Below, piece after piece: positions 18,974 through 27,900 of a stretch of 64,000 nt of DNA. Position numbers and translations under genes: made by a program. The stretch covers positions 130,028-194,027 of the forward strand of contig DKQT01000032.1 of assembly GCA_002471845.1 (NCBI GenBank), written 5' to 3'. The stretch is from Fidelibacterota bacterium UBA7301. Lineage in GTDB: Bacteria; Fidelibacterota; Marinisomatia; Marinisomatales; TCS55. Position 1 is the first letter of the stretch, and the number at the start of each line of letters is the position of its first letter. Under the pieces are notes generated by a model. The model was not told the origin of the DNA. It did no database searches and saw nothing but the letters and a program-made list of their open reading frames with translations.

Positions 18974-20527
18974 CTAATGTTTAAAGCACCGCGTACTGGT
19001 GAAGATCATGGCAATGCCGTACTCATTGCAGGCGTCAATCACTTCTTGATCTCTAATGGATCCCCCAGGCTGTATCACCACCCCGAGCCCTGAATCTTTG
19101 ATGGCGTCAATGCTGTCTCGAAAAGGGAAAAACGCATCCGATGCCAAAACAGCACCCTTAACATTTTCACCACCCTTTCGCAATGCCATGTGGACTGCAT
19201 CCACGCGGCTCACCTGTCCCGCACCAAGTCCCACCGTGGTATTATCTTTGGCGATCAAAATGCCGTTAGATTTGGCGTGGCGTAACACTTTCCATGTAAA
19301 CAATGCAGTTTTAATCTCTTGTTCTGAAGGCTGTGCCTCTGTCACGACGGTTAAATTATCTTTGGACAATATTTTTGTATCCACATCTTGCACAAGCAAC
19401 CCACCGTCCACATTTCTCACCTCCAGCTTTGGTGTGCGCTTTCCGAATTCACCAATTTCAAGAACGCGGAGATTCTTTTTCTTTTTAAAAATGTCCAATG
19501 CTTCCGACTCAAAGTCTGGCGCTAATACAATTTCCACAAACACGGAGGTAATGGCCTCCGCGACGTCTTTTGTACAGGTGTGATTAAAGGCAATGATACC
19601 GCCAAATGCGGAAAGAGAATCGGCATTAAATGCGCGAGTGTACACATCGAAAAGATCATCACCCACCGCCACACCACATGGGTTGGCATGTTTTACTACC
19701 ACACAAGCTGGCCGGTCAAATTCTCTCACGCAGGCCAAGGCGCCGTCGGCATCCATAATATTATTATAAGAAAGCTTTTTGCCTTGGTGGACGATGGCAT
19801 TTAGGATATTGGGTTTGTTGTTCCCCGGGATTTTATACGAAGCAGCAAACTGATGGGGATTTTCACCATAGCGCATTTCAGAATGCTTTTCAAAAGTGAT
19901 TGAAAAATCGTCGGATAGTTTTTCGTCCTTCAAATAATTGTGAATGATGGTGTCGTATTGGGCAGTGTGCCCGAAGGCTTTGGCGGAAAGTTTCTGTCGC
20001 GTTTCGAAAGAAATTTCTCCGGACTGTAATTCATCGGTGATGGTGGGATAGTCCGCTGGATTAACCAGCACACAAACCCAGCCTACATTTTTCGCCGCTG
20101 AACGAATCATCGTAGGGCCGCCAATGTCCACATTTTCCAACGCCAAGGCAAGGTCGCACTCTTCCCGGGAAATGGTTTCTGAAAACGGATAGAGATTGCA
20201 AACCACCAGGTCGATCCATTGAACATTATTGGCAGCCGCATCATCGCCATGTTGATCTCGCAGGCCGAGAATGCCGCCTTCAACGAGCGGATTTATAGTC
20301 TTCACGCGGCCGTCCATAATCTCAGGGAAATTTGTATAATCACTGACATCAGTGACGGAAATGCCCTCATCTTTCAGCACAGTGGCTGTTCCGCCGGTAG
20401 ACAGGATTTCAATCCCGAGTTCATTTAAAGATTGAGCTAGTTCGACCACGCCTGTTTTATCGAATACGGAAATGAGAGCCCGATTTATTTTTATCGGGGT
20501 CTGATTTAAAGTAGGATTATTTAACAT
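18974..20527 (-). CDS. purH: Bifunctional AICAR formyltransferase / IMP cyclohydrolase
   Basis: 517 residues catalysing the last two steps to IMP. The N-terminal cyclohydrolase domain has ALISVFDKTGVVELAQSL and GGPTMIRSAAKN. The C-terminal formyltransferase domain has RYGENPHQFA and the catalytic VVKHANPCGVAVG, and ends FTSTRCFKH. The length matches the family. The start overlaps the purN stop by 11 bases, so purH is translated from the same message and is the last enzyme gene of the operon. Confidence 0.97.
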   Translation of the reverse strand: MLNNPTLNQTPIKINRALISVFDKTGVVELAQSLNELGIEILSTGGTATVLKDEGISVTDVSDYTNFPEIMDGRVKTINPLVEGGILGLRDQHGDDAAANNVQWIDLVVCNLYPFSETISREECDLALALENVDIGGPTMIRSAAKNVGWVCVLVNPADYPTITDELQSGEISFETRQKLSAKAFGHTAQYDTIIHNYLKDEKLSDDFSITFEKHSEMRYGENPHQFAASYKIPGNNKPNILNAIVHQGKKLSYNNIMDADGALACVREFDRPACVVVKHANPCGVAVGDDLFDVYTRAFNADSLSAFGGIIAFNHTCTKDVAEAITSVFVEIVLAPDFESEALDIFKKKKNLRVLEIGEFGKRTPKLEVRNVDGGLLVQDVDTKILSKDNLTVVTEAQPSEQEIKTALFTWKVLRHAKSNGILIAKDNTTVGLGAGQVSRVDAVHMALRKGGENVKGAVLASDAFFPFRDSIDAIKDSGLGVVIQPGGSIRDQEVIDACNEYGIAMIFTSTRCFKH

Positions 20528-21101
20528 GAGAATTATTTTGTATTAATTGTATCGCTTCTATAAAAGCATCGCCTTCTAATTTTTGCACTTTTGTTTTCAG
20601 TGATTCCACCGTGTCATCCGAATCCACTGCACATTTTTTCTGAATCACTATTGGACCACCATCCACTTCTTTTGTTACAAAATGAATGGTGCAACCTGTT
20701 TCGGCGTCCCCATTTTTCAATACCTCTTCGTGGACGTTAGTGTCCATCCCGCCGGCATATTTTGGCAACAGCGAAGGATGGACGTTTAACATTCTGTCTT
20801 GCCATTCTCTGCAGAATTCCGCTGACAAAATCCGCATAAATCCAATGAGCAGAACTAAATCAACGGCATGATCTTTTAAAACGGCTGTCATTTCAGAATC
20901 GAATTCTTCTCTAGATTTTTCCTTATGGGAAATGAATACTGCCGGTACGCTGTGGTTTTCTGTTCGCTCTAGTATATAAGCATTTTTCCGGTTGGACAGT
21001 ACAACAGAAACCTCAGCGTCCAGCTCACCGGAAGCGATGGCATCGAGAATGGCTTGCAGGTCGGTGCCGTTAGTGGAGCCTAAAACACCGAGTTTTATCA
21101 T
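20517..21101 (-). CDS. purN: Phosphoribosylglycinamide formyltransferase
   Basis: A 194-residue folate-dependent GAR transformylase. It has LGSTNGTDLQAIL at the N-terminus, in place of the common SGxGSNLQAI, and the catalytic block NVHPSLLPKYAGG with its Asn and His. The Asp lies in TKEVDGGPIV. The enzyme transfers the formyl group of 10-formyl-THF to GAR. It overlaps purD by four bases and purH by eleven. No formate-dependent purT is seen in the window. Confidence 0.95.
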   Translation of the reverse strand: MIKLGVLGSTNGTDLQAILDAIASGELDAEVSVVLSNRKNAYILERTENHSVPAVFISHKEKSREEFDSEMTAVLKDHAVDLVLLIGFMRILSAEFCREWQDRMLNVHPSLLPKYAGGMDTNVHEEVLKNGDAETGCTIHFVTKEVDGGPIVIQKKCAVDSDDTVESLKTKVQKLEGDAFIEAIQLIQNNSHVK

Positions 21102-22411
21102 TGCAATGAATTCATATGGTCGACACGTTTCTGGATAACTTCATTCGTCCCAATATCTTTTCGATGAAACAGTGGACCTTTAACTGCAGATATTTCTTTT
21201 TCAGCTGCTGCTTCCGCTTCTGTAATCGAACTAGCCATGCCCACTACTGCTACTGTTCGGCTCCCAGCTTCCACTAGCTGGCCGTTTTGAATATCCACAG
21301 ATGCGTAAAACAATCCGTCTGGATTGGAAACTCTTGAAATATCAATGGGCTTACCCTTCACTGGACTGTCAGGATATCCATCCGGTACGGCATATTTACA
21401 CACAGTAGCTTTGCGTTGGAATTGCACATCCACGTTTTCCAGTGTTCCATCCGCGACGGCGAGGCAGATTTCAATAAAGTCAGATTCTAGGAGCGGTAAA
21501 ACATTCATGGCTTCCGGGTCGCCAAACCGGGCATTGTATTCGATCAGTTTTACTTCGTTGGAAGTAGCTATAAAGCCACCGTAAAGAATGCCTTTGTATC
21601 CTTCACCGAATTTGTCTTTTAGCGCTTTTGCTGTGGATATGTTGATGGCATGTGCTGCGGTGATATCCGATTCCTGCAAAAACGGAAGGGAATGGTTTGC
21701 ATCAGAATAAGTACCCATTCCGCCAGTGTTGGGGCCCGTATCACCCTCATAAGCTCGTTTATGATCCTGGACCGCAGGCATGTGTTTGAGCGTGTCCCCG
21801 TCGCAAAAACTCATGAGCGAGAATTCTTCCCCGACCAACTTTTTTTCAATGACAAATTCACCGCCACCGTCCACCAATTCTTGGCAGTAGGCTAACGCTT
21901 CATCGTGGGAATGCAAATGATCGCCGGACACCTTTACGCCCTTGCCGCCCATGAGCCCATCGTATTTCACCACGTAATTTTCTTCCAACTCTTCCAAAAA
22001 ATCGGCCACACCTTCCAAGGAATCAAAGGTCTGATATTGGGGATCTCCCGGGATATCATATTCCCGCAACAGGTTTCTGGTAAAGGCTTTGGATGTTTCC
22101 AGTTGGGCAAGGTCTTTCTTGGGGCCGACGGTTTTTACGCCGGTTTTCCACAAGGCATCGGCAACACCGTTCTCAAGCGGATTTTCCGGTCCGATGATGG
22201 CCAGCGTTGCGGCGACCTCTTGGGCATAGTTCACCACAAAGTCCGGATCATTAATGCTGCCAACTGTCAATTCATCACAGAGATCTGCAATCCCCGGGTT
22301 CATATTGGATGCAAAACAGTAGATTGTTTTTTCTTGAGTTGATTGATCCAAGGCCCGGACAATGGCATGCTCCCGAGCGCCTGAACCAATGACTAAAATT
22401 TTATGTTTCAT
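21098..22411 (-). CDS. purD: Phosphoribosylamine-glycine ligase
   Basis: A 437-residue ATP-grasp enzyme that joins phosphoribosylamine and glycine. The N-terminal nucleotide-like domain starts VIGSGAREHAIVRAL. The ATP-grasp part has VVKYDGLMGGKGVKV, DHKRAYEGDTGPNTGGMGTYS and EYNARFGDPEAM. The length is normal. It is separated from purF by 65 bases, the only sizeable gap in the purine operon, and overlaps purN by four. Confidence 0.97.
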   Translation of the reverse strand: MKHKILVIGSGAREHAIVRALDQSTQEKTIYCFASNMNPGIADLCDELTVGSINDPDFVVNYAQEVAATLAIIGPENPLENGVADALWKTGVKTVGPKKDLAQLETSKAFTRNLLREYDIPGDPQYQTFDSLEGVADFLEELEENYVVKYDGLMGGKGVKVSGDHLHSHDEALAYCQELVDGGGEFVIEKKLVGEEFSLMSFCDGDTLKHMPAVQDHKRAYEGDTGPNTGGMGTYSDANHSLPFLQESDITAAHAINISTAKALKDKFGEGYKGILYGGFIATSNEVKLIEYNARFGDPEAMNVLPLLESDFIEICLAVADGTLENVDVQFQRKATVCKYAVPDGYPDSPVKGKPIDISRVSNPDGLFYASVDIQNGQLVEAGSRTVAVVGMASSITEAEAAAEKEISAVKGPLFHRKDIGTNEVIQKRVDHMNSLQ

Positions 22412-22419
22412 TTATCCTA

Positions 22420-22479
22420 TAACGCAAAGTCGTAAAGTGTTTTAAATTTATTTCTCTGCGTCTTAGGGTCTTTGCGTTA
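22420..22479. repeat. Inverted repeat between purF and purD
   Basis: TAACGCAAAG (22420-22429) is matched by CTTTGCGTTA (22470-22479), a perfect 10-base inverted repeat whose right arm includes the purF stop. The loop contains further CGCAAAG/GCGTCTT-like pieces. Such repeats are often scattered in intergenic DNA. It may slow transcription or protect the mRNA end between purF and purD. Confidence 0.55.
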
Positions 22480-23955
22480 GTCATTACCATTCCGATCATT
22501 CACGCGCATAGTTTCCATTTCGTCCATTTTTGCACCATCAATATCATTGACCACATAATTCCCATCAAGGCAGGCCATGCAGGGACGGTCAATATGATGA
22601 TCACCCCTTCGCGTGACAGCTTCCGCAAGATCGTCTATTTTCTGGTACAGCAAAGCATCTACATTTAAATATGATTTAATCTCATCTACATTCATGTTTC
22701 CGGCAATTAACTCCCCCCTGGTGGGCATATCCACGCCGTAAAAGCAGGGCGATTTCACCGGCGGACAGGCCACCGCAAAATAAACTTCATTGGCGCCAAA
22801 ATCCTTTAACATGCGGACGATTTCCCGGCTGGTGTTTCCCCGGACGATGCTGTCATCCATGATCATGACTTTTTTATCGCGGATTTCCAGCTCCTGGGGC
22901 ACCAATTTATATTTCACGGACTTCTTTCGTTCCGCCTGTCCTGGCATAATAAAGGTTCGGCCGATGAACGTATTTTTGTACAACCCTTCAGAATAACGGA
23001 CACCCAACTCATGGGCAAATGAAAGCGCTGCTGTATTGGCCGTACTTGGGGCGGGGATGACAATGTCCGGTGTTTTATCGGGATGTTTTTTCTGCCATGC
23101 TTCCGCCAGGTTTTGTCCCATGCGCAGGCGCGCTCGGTACACGCTTACATCGTTTAGGGTGGCATCGGGGCGGGCGAAATATACATATTCAAAAATACAG
23201 GGATTAAACGTCTTCTTTATAAGCCGCTTGCTGAAAACCTGCCCGCTTTCATCCACATAGATCAACTCACCGGGCAGGACGGTCCCGGCGGGCTCATATC
23301 CCATGGCGTAGAACATGGTGTTTTCGGAAGCAAAAATATAATCTTTGCCGCCATTTCCATTGGGCCGCTGGCCCTTAACCAGGGGGCGAATTCCCTGGGG
23401 ATCCCGAAAAACAACAAGACCCTTGCCAATAATAATGGATGTAACGGAATACGCACCCCTTACTTTATTAAAAATGTTTTCAACGGCTTCGCACAGCAAT
23501 TCAAAGAATTCTTCATTGGTCTGGGGCGGCACATCCCGATGCAAGCCGTCAGCAAATAAATGCAACAGCACTTCCGAATCGCTGGTTGTATTCAGGTAGC
23601 GGGTTTCCGTTTTAATCACCTCTGAAGCCAGTTCCTTGTAATTGGTCAAATTGCCGTTATGGGCCAGTGCAATGCCGTAAGGTACGGACGTCCAAAAAGG
23701 CTGTACTTCTCCGTGGCTGAACCCGCCATGGGTAGGATAACGGTTGTGGGAAATACCGATATTACCCGTAAGCAGTTTCATATTCTCATTGTTGAAAATT
23801 TCTTTGGCCAGCCCCACTCCTTTTTCTTTGTGCATCCGGTCGTCATAGGTCATAATGCCCGCAGCATCCTGTCCTCGATGCTGCAGATGAATGATGCTGT
23901 CGTAGAGTTCGGCAGCGACAGGTTTATGAGAAAATATTCCGGCGATGCCGCACAT
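22477..23955 (-). CDS. purF: Amidophosphoribosyltransferase
   Basis: A 492-residue enzyme for the first committed step: PRPP plus glutamine to phosphoribosylamine. The mature-type N-terminus MCGIAGIF places the glutaminase nucleophile at Cys2 without a propeptide. The PRPP motif is VMIMDDSIVRGNTS. Four cysteines in FNPCIFEYVYFARPD, KSPCFYGVD and CMACLDGNY (two) fall where Bacillus-type PurF binds a [4Fe-4S] cluster, so an Fe-S form is likely. The start shares one base with the purB stop. Confidence 0.96.
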   Translation of the reverse strand: MCGIAGIFSHKPVAAELYDSIIHLQHRGQDAAGIMTYDDRMHKEKGVGLAKEIFNNENMKLLTGNIGISHNRYPTHGGFSHGEVQPFWTSVPYGIALAHNGNLTNYKELASEVIKTETRYLNTTSDSEVLLHLFADGLHRDVPPQTNEEFFELLCEAVENIFNKVRGAYSVTSIIIGKGLVVFRDPQGIRPLVKGQRPNGNGGKDYIFASENTMFYAMGYEPAGTVLPGELIYVDESGQVFSKRLIKKTFNPCIFEYVYFARPDATLNDVSVYRARLRMGQNLAEAWQKKHPDKTPDIVIPAPSTANTAALSFAHELGVRYSEGLYKNTFIGRTFIMPGQAERKKSVKYKLVPQELEIRDKKVMIMDDSIVRGNTSREIVRMLKDFGANEVYFAVACPPVKSPCFYGVDMPTRGELIAGNMNVDEIKSYLNVDALLYQKIDDLAEAVTRRGDHHIDRPCMACLDGNYVVNDIDGAKMDEMETMRVNDRNGND

Positions 23956-25307
23956 TAGATTAGGCCCACCAGTTTATGGGCAATTCCCACATATGATTTG
24001 GGGGATAAGGACAGCAGTGTGTCCTTATCTTGTTTAGATATTTTCAATCCCGAAACAAATTCTGCCAAAGAAGATCTATCAATGGATTGTCCCCGGGTTA
24101 AAACTTTCAATTGTTCGTAGGCATCCGCTTTTCCGCTTTTCCGCAGGATGGTTTGAACCGCTTCCGCCAGCACTTCCCAATGGTTGTCCAATTCATTTTC
24201 CATCTGGACTTTGTTGATGGTAATTCGGCTCAAGCCTTTTGCAATATTATTGAGCGCCAGATATGAATGCCCCAGGGCAACACCCTGATTGCGCAAGGTG
24301 GTAGAATCGGTGAGATCGCGCTGCATTCTGGAAACGGGCAGTTTTTCCGCCAGGTGATTCAACAGGGCATTGGCAATACCCATGTTTCCTTCTGCATTTT
24401 CAAACTGAATCGGGTTGATCTTATGGGGCATGGTGGAAGAGCCCACTTCGCCAGCCACCTTCTTTTGCCCTAGAATTCCGCGACTGATATAGGCCCACAT
24501 ATCCCGGCAGAGATCGTTGAGAATGGAATTTACCCGCACCACCTGATGGTAGCTTTCTGCCGCCGAATCGTGGGATTCGATCTGGGTAGTGATCAGGTTG
24601 GGTTCAAGGCCTAAAGATTTTATGAATTTTGATGCGAACCGTAGCCAGTTAGTTTTGGGATAAGCAGCTACATGAGCAGACCATGTCCCTGTGGCTCCGC
24701 CGAATTTGCCTAATAATGTGTGAGATTTGATCTGGCTGATTTGGCGATCAAGGCGAGCGCAAAAAACAGCCAATTCTTTTCCAAACGTGGTTGGGGTGGC
24801 AGGCTGACCGTGGGTCAAAGACAGCATGGCCGCATTCTTGTATTTCTTTGCCAACTTCTTCAATTCCCCGTTCAAAGACTGCAGAGCAGACAGATACACC
24901 TGCTGTAATCCGCCCTGCCACATAAGCGTGTAGGATAAATTGTTTACATCTTCGGACGTGAGCGCAAAATGGATCCAAGGATGAAGCGATTTTCTGACCT
25001 TACTTTGAATATAATATTCAATCGCTTTTACGTCATGATTGGTGGTGGATTCTATATCCTTGACTTTTTTAGCTGCGGCGGTGTTGAAGTTTTGATAGAT
25101 CTTTCGCAGGCGGGTCTGTTCATCTTTAGGAAACGCAGGCAGTTCCTTTATGGTCCTCTCATTGCCCAGAGCAATGAGATATTCAAGCTCCACCTGCAGG
25201 CGGTACTGCATGAGCGCAAACTCTGAAAAGTGTGTGGAAAGATCCTTTACGCTATTTCCATAACGTCCGTCAAGCGGTGAAATTGCATTGAGTTGGCTAG
25301 ACACCAA
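23955..25307 (-). CDS. purB: Adenylosuccinate lyase
   Basis: A 450-residue enzyme of the E. coli-type PurB subgroup, starting ISPLDGRYGNSVKDL. It releases fumarate both from SAICAR and from adenylosuccinate. The signature GEVGSSTMPHKINPIQFENAEG carries the mobile-loop catalytic serine, and TSEDVNNLSYTL and LTHGQPATPT are present. It overlaps purE by 11 bases. With purA in the same operon, both the IMP and AMP needs are covered. Confidence 0.96.
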   Translation of the reverse strand: MVSSQLNAISPLDGRYGNSVKDLSTHFSEFALMQYRLQVELEYLIALGNERTIKELPAFPKDEQTRLRKIYQNFNTAAAKKVKDIESTTNHDVKAIEYYIQSKVRKSLHPWIHFALTSEDVNNLSYTLMWQGGLQQVYLSALQSLNGELKKLAKKYKNAAMLSLTHGQPATPTTFGKELAVFCARLDRQISQIKSHTLLGKFGGATGTWSAHVAAYPKTNWLRFASKFIKSLGLEPNLITTQIESHDSAAESYHQVVRVNSILNDLCRDMWAYISRGILGQKKVAGEVGSSTMPHKINPIQFENAEGNMGIANALLNHLAEKLPVSRMQRDLTDSTTLRNQGVALGHSYLALNNIAKGLSRITINKVQMENELDNHWEVLAEAVQTILRKSGKADAYEQLKVLTRGQSIDRSSLAEFVSGLKISKQDKDTLLSLSPKSYVGIAHKLVGLI

Positions 25308-25683
25308 AAATACGCTTTACAGCCAAGGCGCAATTGCCCGGGTCCACTACTGTGAGCACCGGTGTATTGCTGGGCATTTGCAGGGTGGAATGGATGTTCA
25401 CCAGCATATCGGCCTTATCCGAAAAAGGGGGGCAGCCCAAGGTGGGGAATTCAGAATTGGCAGCCACAAACCCAGACAGGGCGTTGGACCGGCCGGCAAT
25501 GGTGATATAAACAATATCTTTATTTTCTTTATTTGCATTCAGGATTTCCAAAACCTTCAGCGGTTCTTTATGGGCCGATGCTGCATGCTGTTCCCATACA
25601 ATTCCGTATTCATCCAGTTTGTCGGTTATCTTTTTTGCGTGGGGTTCGTCCGATGTTGAACCCATGATAATTACTGTTTTCAT
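25297..25683 (-). CDS. purE: Phosphoribosylaminoimidazole carboxylase, class II PurE type
   Basis: 128 residues, shorter than most PurE proteins (~160). It begins VIIMGSTSDEPHAKKI with SAHKEP as the AIR-binding motif. The loop that is AGGAAHLPGM in bacterial class I reads AGRSNALSGF, like the AGRSNGLGP of animal PAICS and other class II enzymes. CPPF follows. Class II enzymes carboxylate AIR directly with CO2 to CAIR and need no PurK, and no purK is seen in this otherwise complete operon. It overlaps purC by four bases. Confidence 0.9.
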   Translation of the reverse strand: MKTVIIMGSTSDEPHAKKITDKLDEYGIVWEQHAASAHKEPLKVLEILNANKENKDIVYITIAGRSNALSGFVAANSEFPTLGCPPFSDKADMLVNIHSTLQMPSNTPVLTVVDPGNCALAVKRIFGV

Positions 25684-26666
25684 AATTCATCCTTTAAATT
25701 TTCATTAATTCTCTCTTGCACGGGCTTGCCTGCATCTGGAAAAGGGAACGCTCCGCCTGTAATTGTTTCGTACAAATAGATGTACCGACTAGATAATTCT
25801 ACCACCAGTTCATTCGGCGCTTCCGGCAGTGTTTCGTCATTGTATGGATCACAATTGTCTACAAACCATAGCCGCAAGAACTCCTTATCAATATTCTGAG
25901 GTTCCTGTCCTGCGGCTATGCGTTCATTATAGGTTTCAGCGATCCAGTAACGGCTTGAATCGGGGGTATGGATCTCATCAATAAGCACAATGTTGCCTTC
26001 CTTATCTCGACCCATTTCATATTTGGTGTCTACCAAAATCATACCATTTTCCGCCGCTTTCTTTTGTCCGAATGCAAAAAGTTCTAATGCCTTCTGACTA
26101 CAATAATCCCAGTCTTCCTGTGTCATCCATCCTTCACTGACAATTTCCAGCGGTGCGATGGGGCGGTCGTGGTGTTCTTCCTTGGTGGTGGGGGTGAGCA
26201 TATTGGCATCCAGCTTTTGATTTTTCTTGAGCCCTTCCGGCAGGATGTTGCCGCAGTATTCCCGGTCGCCGTTGTTGTAGACGGTCCACAGAGCTGTACT
26301 GGTACTGCCGGTAATATATCCGCGGACCACGAATTCGATGGGAAAAACATCGCATTTCTTTGCCAGTGTCACATTCGGGTCTGGGACATCAATTACCTGA
26401 TTGTGGATAATGTGTTTCGTCTGTTCAAACCACCAGGCGCTGGTGAGATTTAATACCTGTCCTTTGAAGGGGATCGATGCCAGCACTCGATCAAAGGCAC
26501 TTTGGCGATCTGTGGTGATTAAAGCAACCTTATCCCCAAGATCGTATTGATCACGGACCTTGCCGGTTCGCTTGGATCCGCCATCCAGAGATGTTTCGGT
26601 TAGTGTATTATTTAATTCCGCCTTGATGCGGCCTTTATAATGTTCAGTTGATTCGATAGCATTCAT
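25680..26666 (-). CDS. purC: SAICAR synthase
   Basis: A 328-residue enzyme that joins CAIR and aspartate with ATP. It belongs to the longer, yeast/plant-like subgroup rather than the ~240-residue bacterial one. Motifs are GKVRDQYDLGDKVALITTDR, FPIEFVVRGYITGSTSTALW and VDTKYEMG with LIDEIHTPDSSRYW. It overlaps purQ by 23 bases. The substrate CAIR would come from the adjacent class II PurE. Confidence 0.95.
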   Translation of the reverse strand: MNAIESTEHYKGRIKAELNNTLTETSLDGGSKRTGKVRDQYDLGDKVALITTDRQSAFDRVLASIPFKGQVLNLTSAWWFEQTKHIIHNQVIDVPDPNVTLAKKCDVFPIEFVVRGYITGSTSTALWTVYNNGDREYCGNILPEGLKKNQKLDANMLTPTTKEEHHDRPIAPLEIVSEGWMTQEDWDYCSQKALELFAFGQKKAAENGMILVDTKYEMGRDKEGNIVLIDEIHTPDSSRYWIAETYNERIAAGQEPQNIDKEFLRLWFVDNCDPYNDETLPEAPNELVVELSSRYIYLYETITGGAFPFPDAGKPVQERINENLKDEL

Positions 26667-27900
26667 GAGATAGTGGGTTGTATAGTATGTGCGTGTTCAA
26701 TATGTCTTTCAAAACAGCTTTAAAATTACCGCCATTTACGGACACATTCCATATGACGCCGCGCTTCAATTTGGTCAGTTCATGTATTTCGAACCGCTCC
26801 GTGAGGGATTCAAATTTTGCACGCCCGCGCATATCTTCTTTCTGGCACACCAAAAATGACGCCGTATTTTCACCGGCCATGGTTTGGTTGATGAATTCTT
26901 TGTTTGAATTATAGAGTTCTCCTGTGGCATCTATGCGCTTTAGAGTTTCATCCCGGTCTCCGCTGGTTGATATTTCCCAATGGGTTTGGCGGGTAATGGT
27001 TACATCGTGCCCCAGATGATTCAGCGCATTATGAACCGACGCCGCTTCATTGTCCGTAATAATCATATCAATGATCCATTCTGTTGCATCCGAGTCCGGT
27101 GTATGTTCCTGCACTTCGTAATGGGGGCGGTCATAAGATAGTTCATGATTCGTGACGGGGTTTTCCAATTCAATAAATTCTTTCATAGAAGAAAATACAG
27201 CATCTCCATTTTCTGTTCGTTCGGGATGGGGCATCATGGCCATGACGTTTCCCGTCGGGTTGCACACCGCCGCCAGATTATGCATGGATCCATTGGGATT
27301 GGTGGGGAATTCATCTACCACGTCACCATCATTATTGCAGTAGCGGTAAACGGTCTGGTCATTGGCTATCATTTTTTTCAATAATGCATCAGGAATAATA
27401 AACCGCCCTTCGCCATGGGCCAGGGGAATGGTGATGAAGTCTCCGCTGTTCAGGTGTCTGGTGAATGCACAGCGTTCCGGCGAGACAGACATTTTCAGGT
27501 TGGCCCAGGTATTGTAATAGCCAACGCCCACCACATGGCCGCCTTTTACTCGCTTGTTATCGGTGAGCGCCACACCGACACGGTAATTCTCCAACCCAGG
27601 GACGAGCCCGCTCTCAACCAGAATCTGTGCCCCGTTGCAAATACCCAGGACGGGCTTTCCTGCAGCTGCTTCTATTTTGACCTGGTTCATGATGGGGTCG
27701 AGAGCTGCAATAACGCCGGCCCGAGATCGGTCTTCATAGGCGAATCCACCCACTATTATATAGCCGTCAAAGGCGGACAACGTTTCAGCCGGTTCGTTCC
27801 ATAAAAATTCTACAGGGTTCAGCCCCACACGGCGGCAGGCCATAAGTGTTTCCCGTTCCGTGTTAGAACCGGGAAATTGTATAATAGCAATGTGAATCAC
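26644..27900 (-). CDS. purQ: FGAM synthase glutaminase PurQ with C-terminal PurS-like tandem
   Basis: 418 residues, about 170 more than a normal PurQ. Residues 1-245 are the glutamine amidotransferase domain: nucleophile C88 in GICNGAQ, and H225/E227 in MMPHPER. Residues ~273-338 and ~347-417 look like two PurS-type beta-alpha-beta-beta-alpha units. The second has DMRGRAKFESL, HELTKLKRG, WNVSVNGG and ILNTHILYNPLSHE, matching the order of PurS (DPRGxxI, VxxLRxG, xVEV, LLxNPVxE). No separate purS lies in the operon. PurS bridges PurQ and PurL and occurs as a dimer, so a fused PurQ-PurS-PurS chain is plausible. The domain call for the extension is inference. Confidence 0.88.
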   Translation of the reverse strand: MIHIAIIQFPGSNTERETLMACRRVGLNPVEFLWNEPAETLSAFDGYIIVGGFAYEDRSRAGVIAALDPIMNQVKIEAAAGKPVLGICNGAQILVESGLVPGLENYRVGVALTDNKRVKGGHVVGVGYYNTWANLKMSVSPERCAFTRHLNSGDFITIPLAHGEGRFIIPDALLKKMIANDQTVYRYCNNDGDVVDEFPTNPNGSMHNLAAVCNPTGNVMAMMPHPERTENGDAVFSSMKEFIELENPVTNHELSYDRPHYEVQEHTPDSDATEWIIDMIITDNEAASVHNALNHLGHDVTITRQTHWEISTSGDRDETLKRIDATGELYNSNKEFINQTMAGENTASFLVCQKEDMRGRAKFESLTERFEIHELTKLKRGVIWNVSVNGGNFKAVLKDILNTHILYNPLSHECYRIN

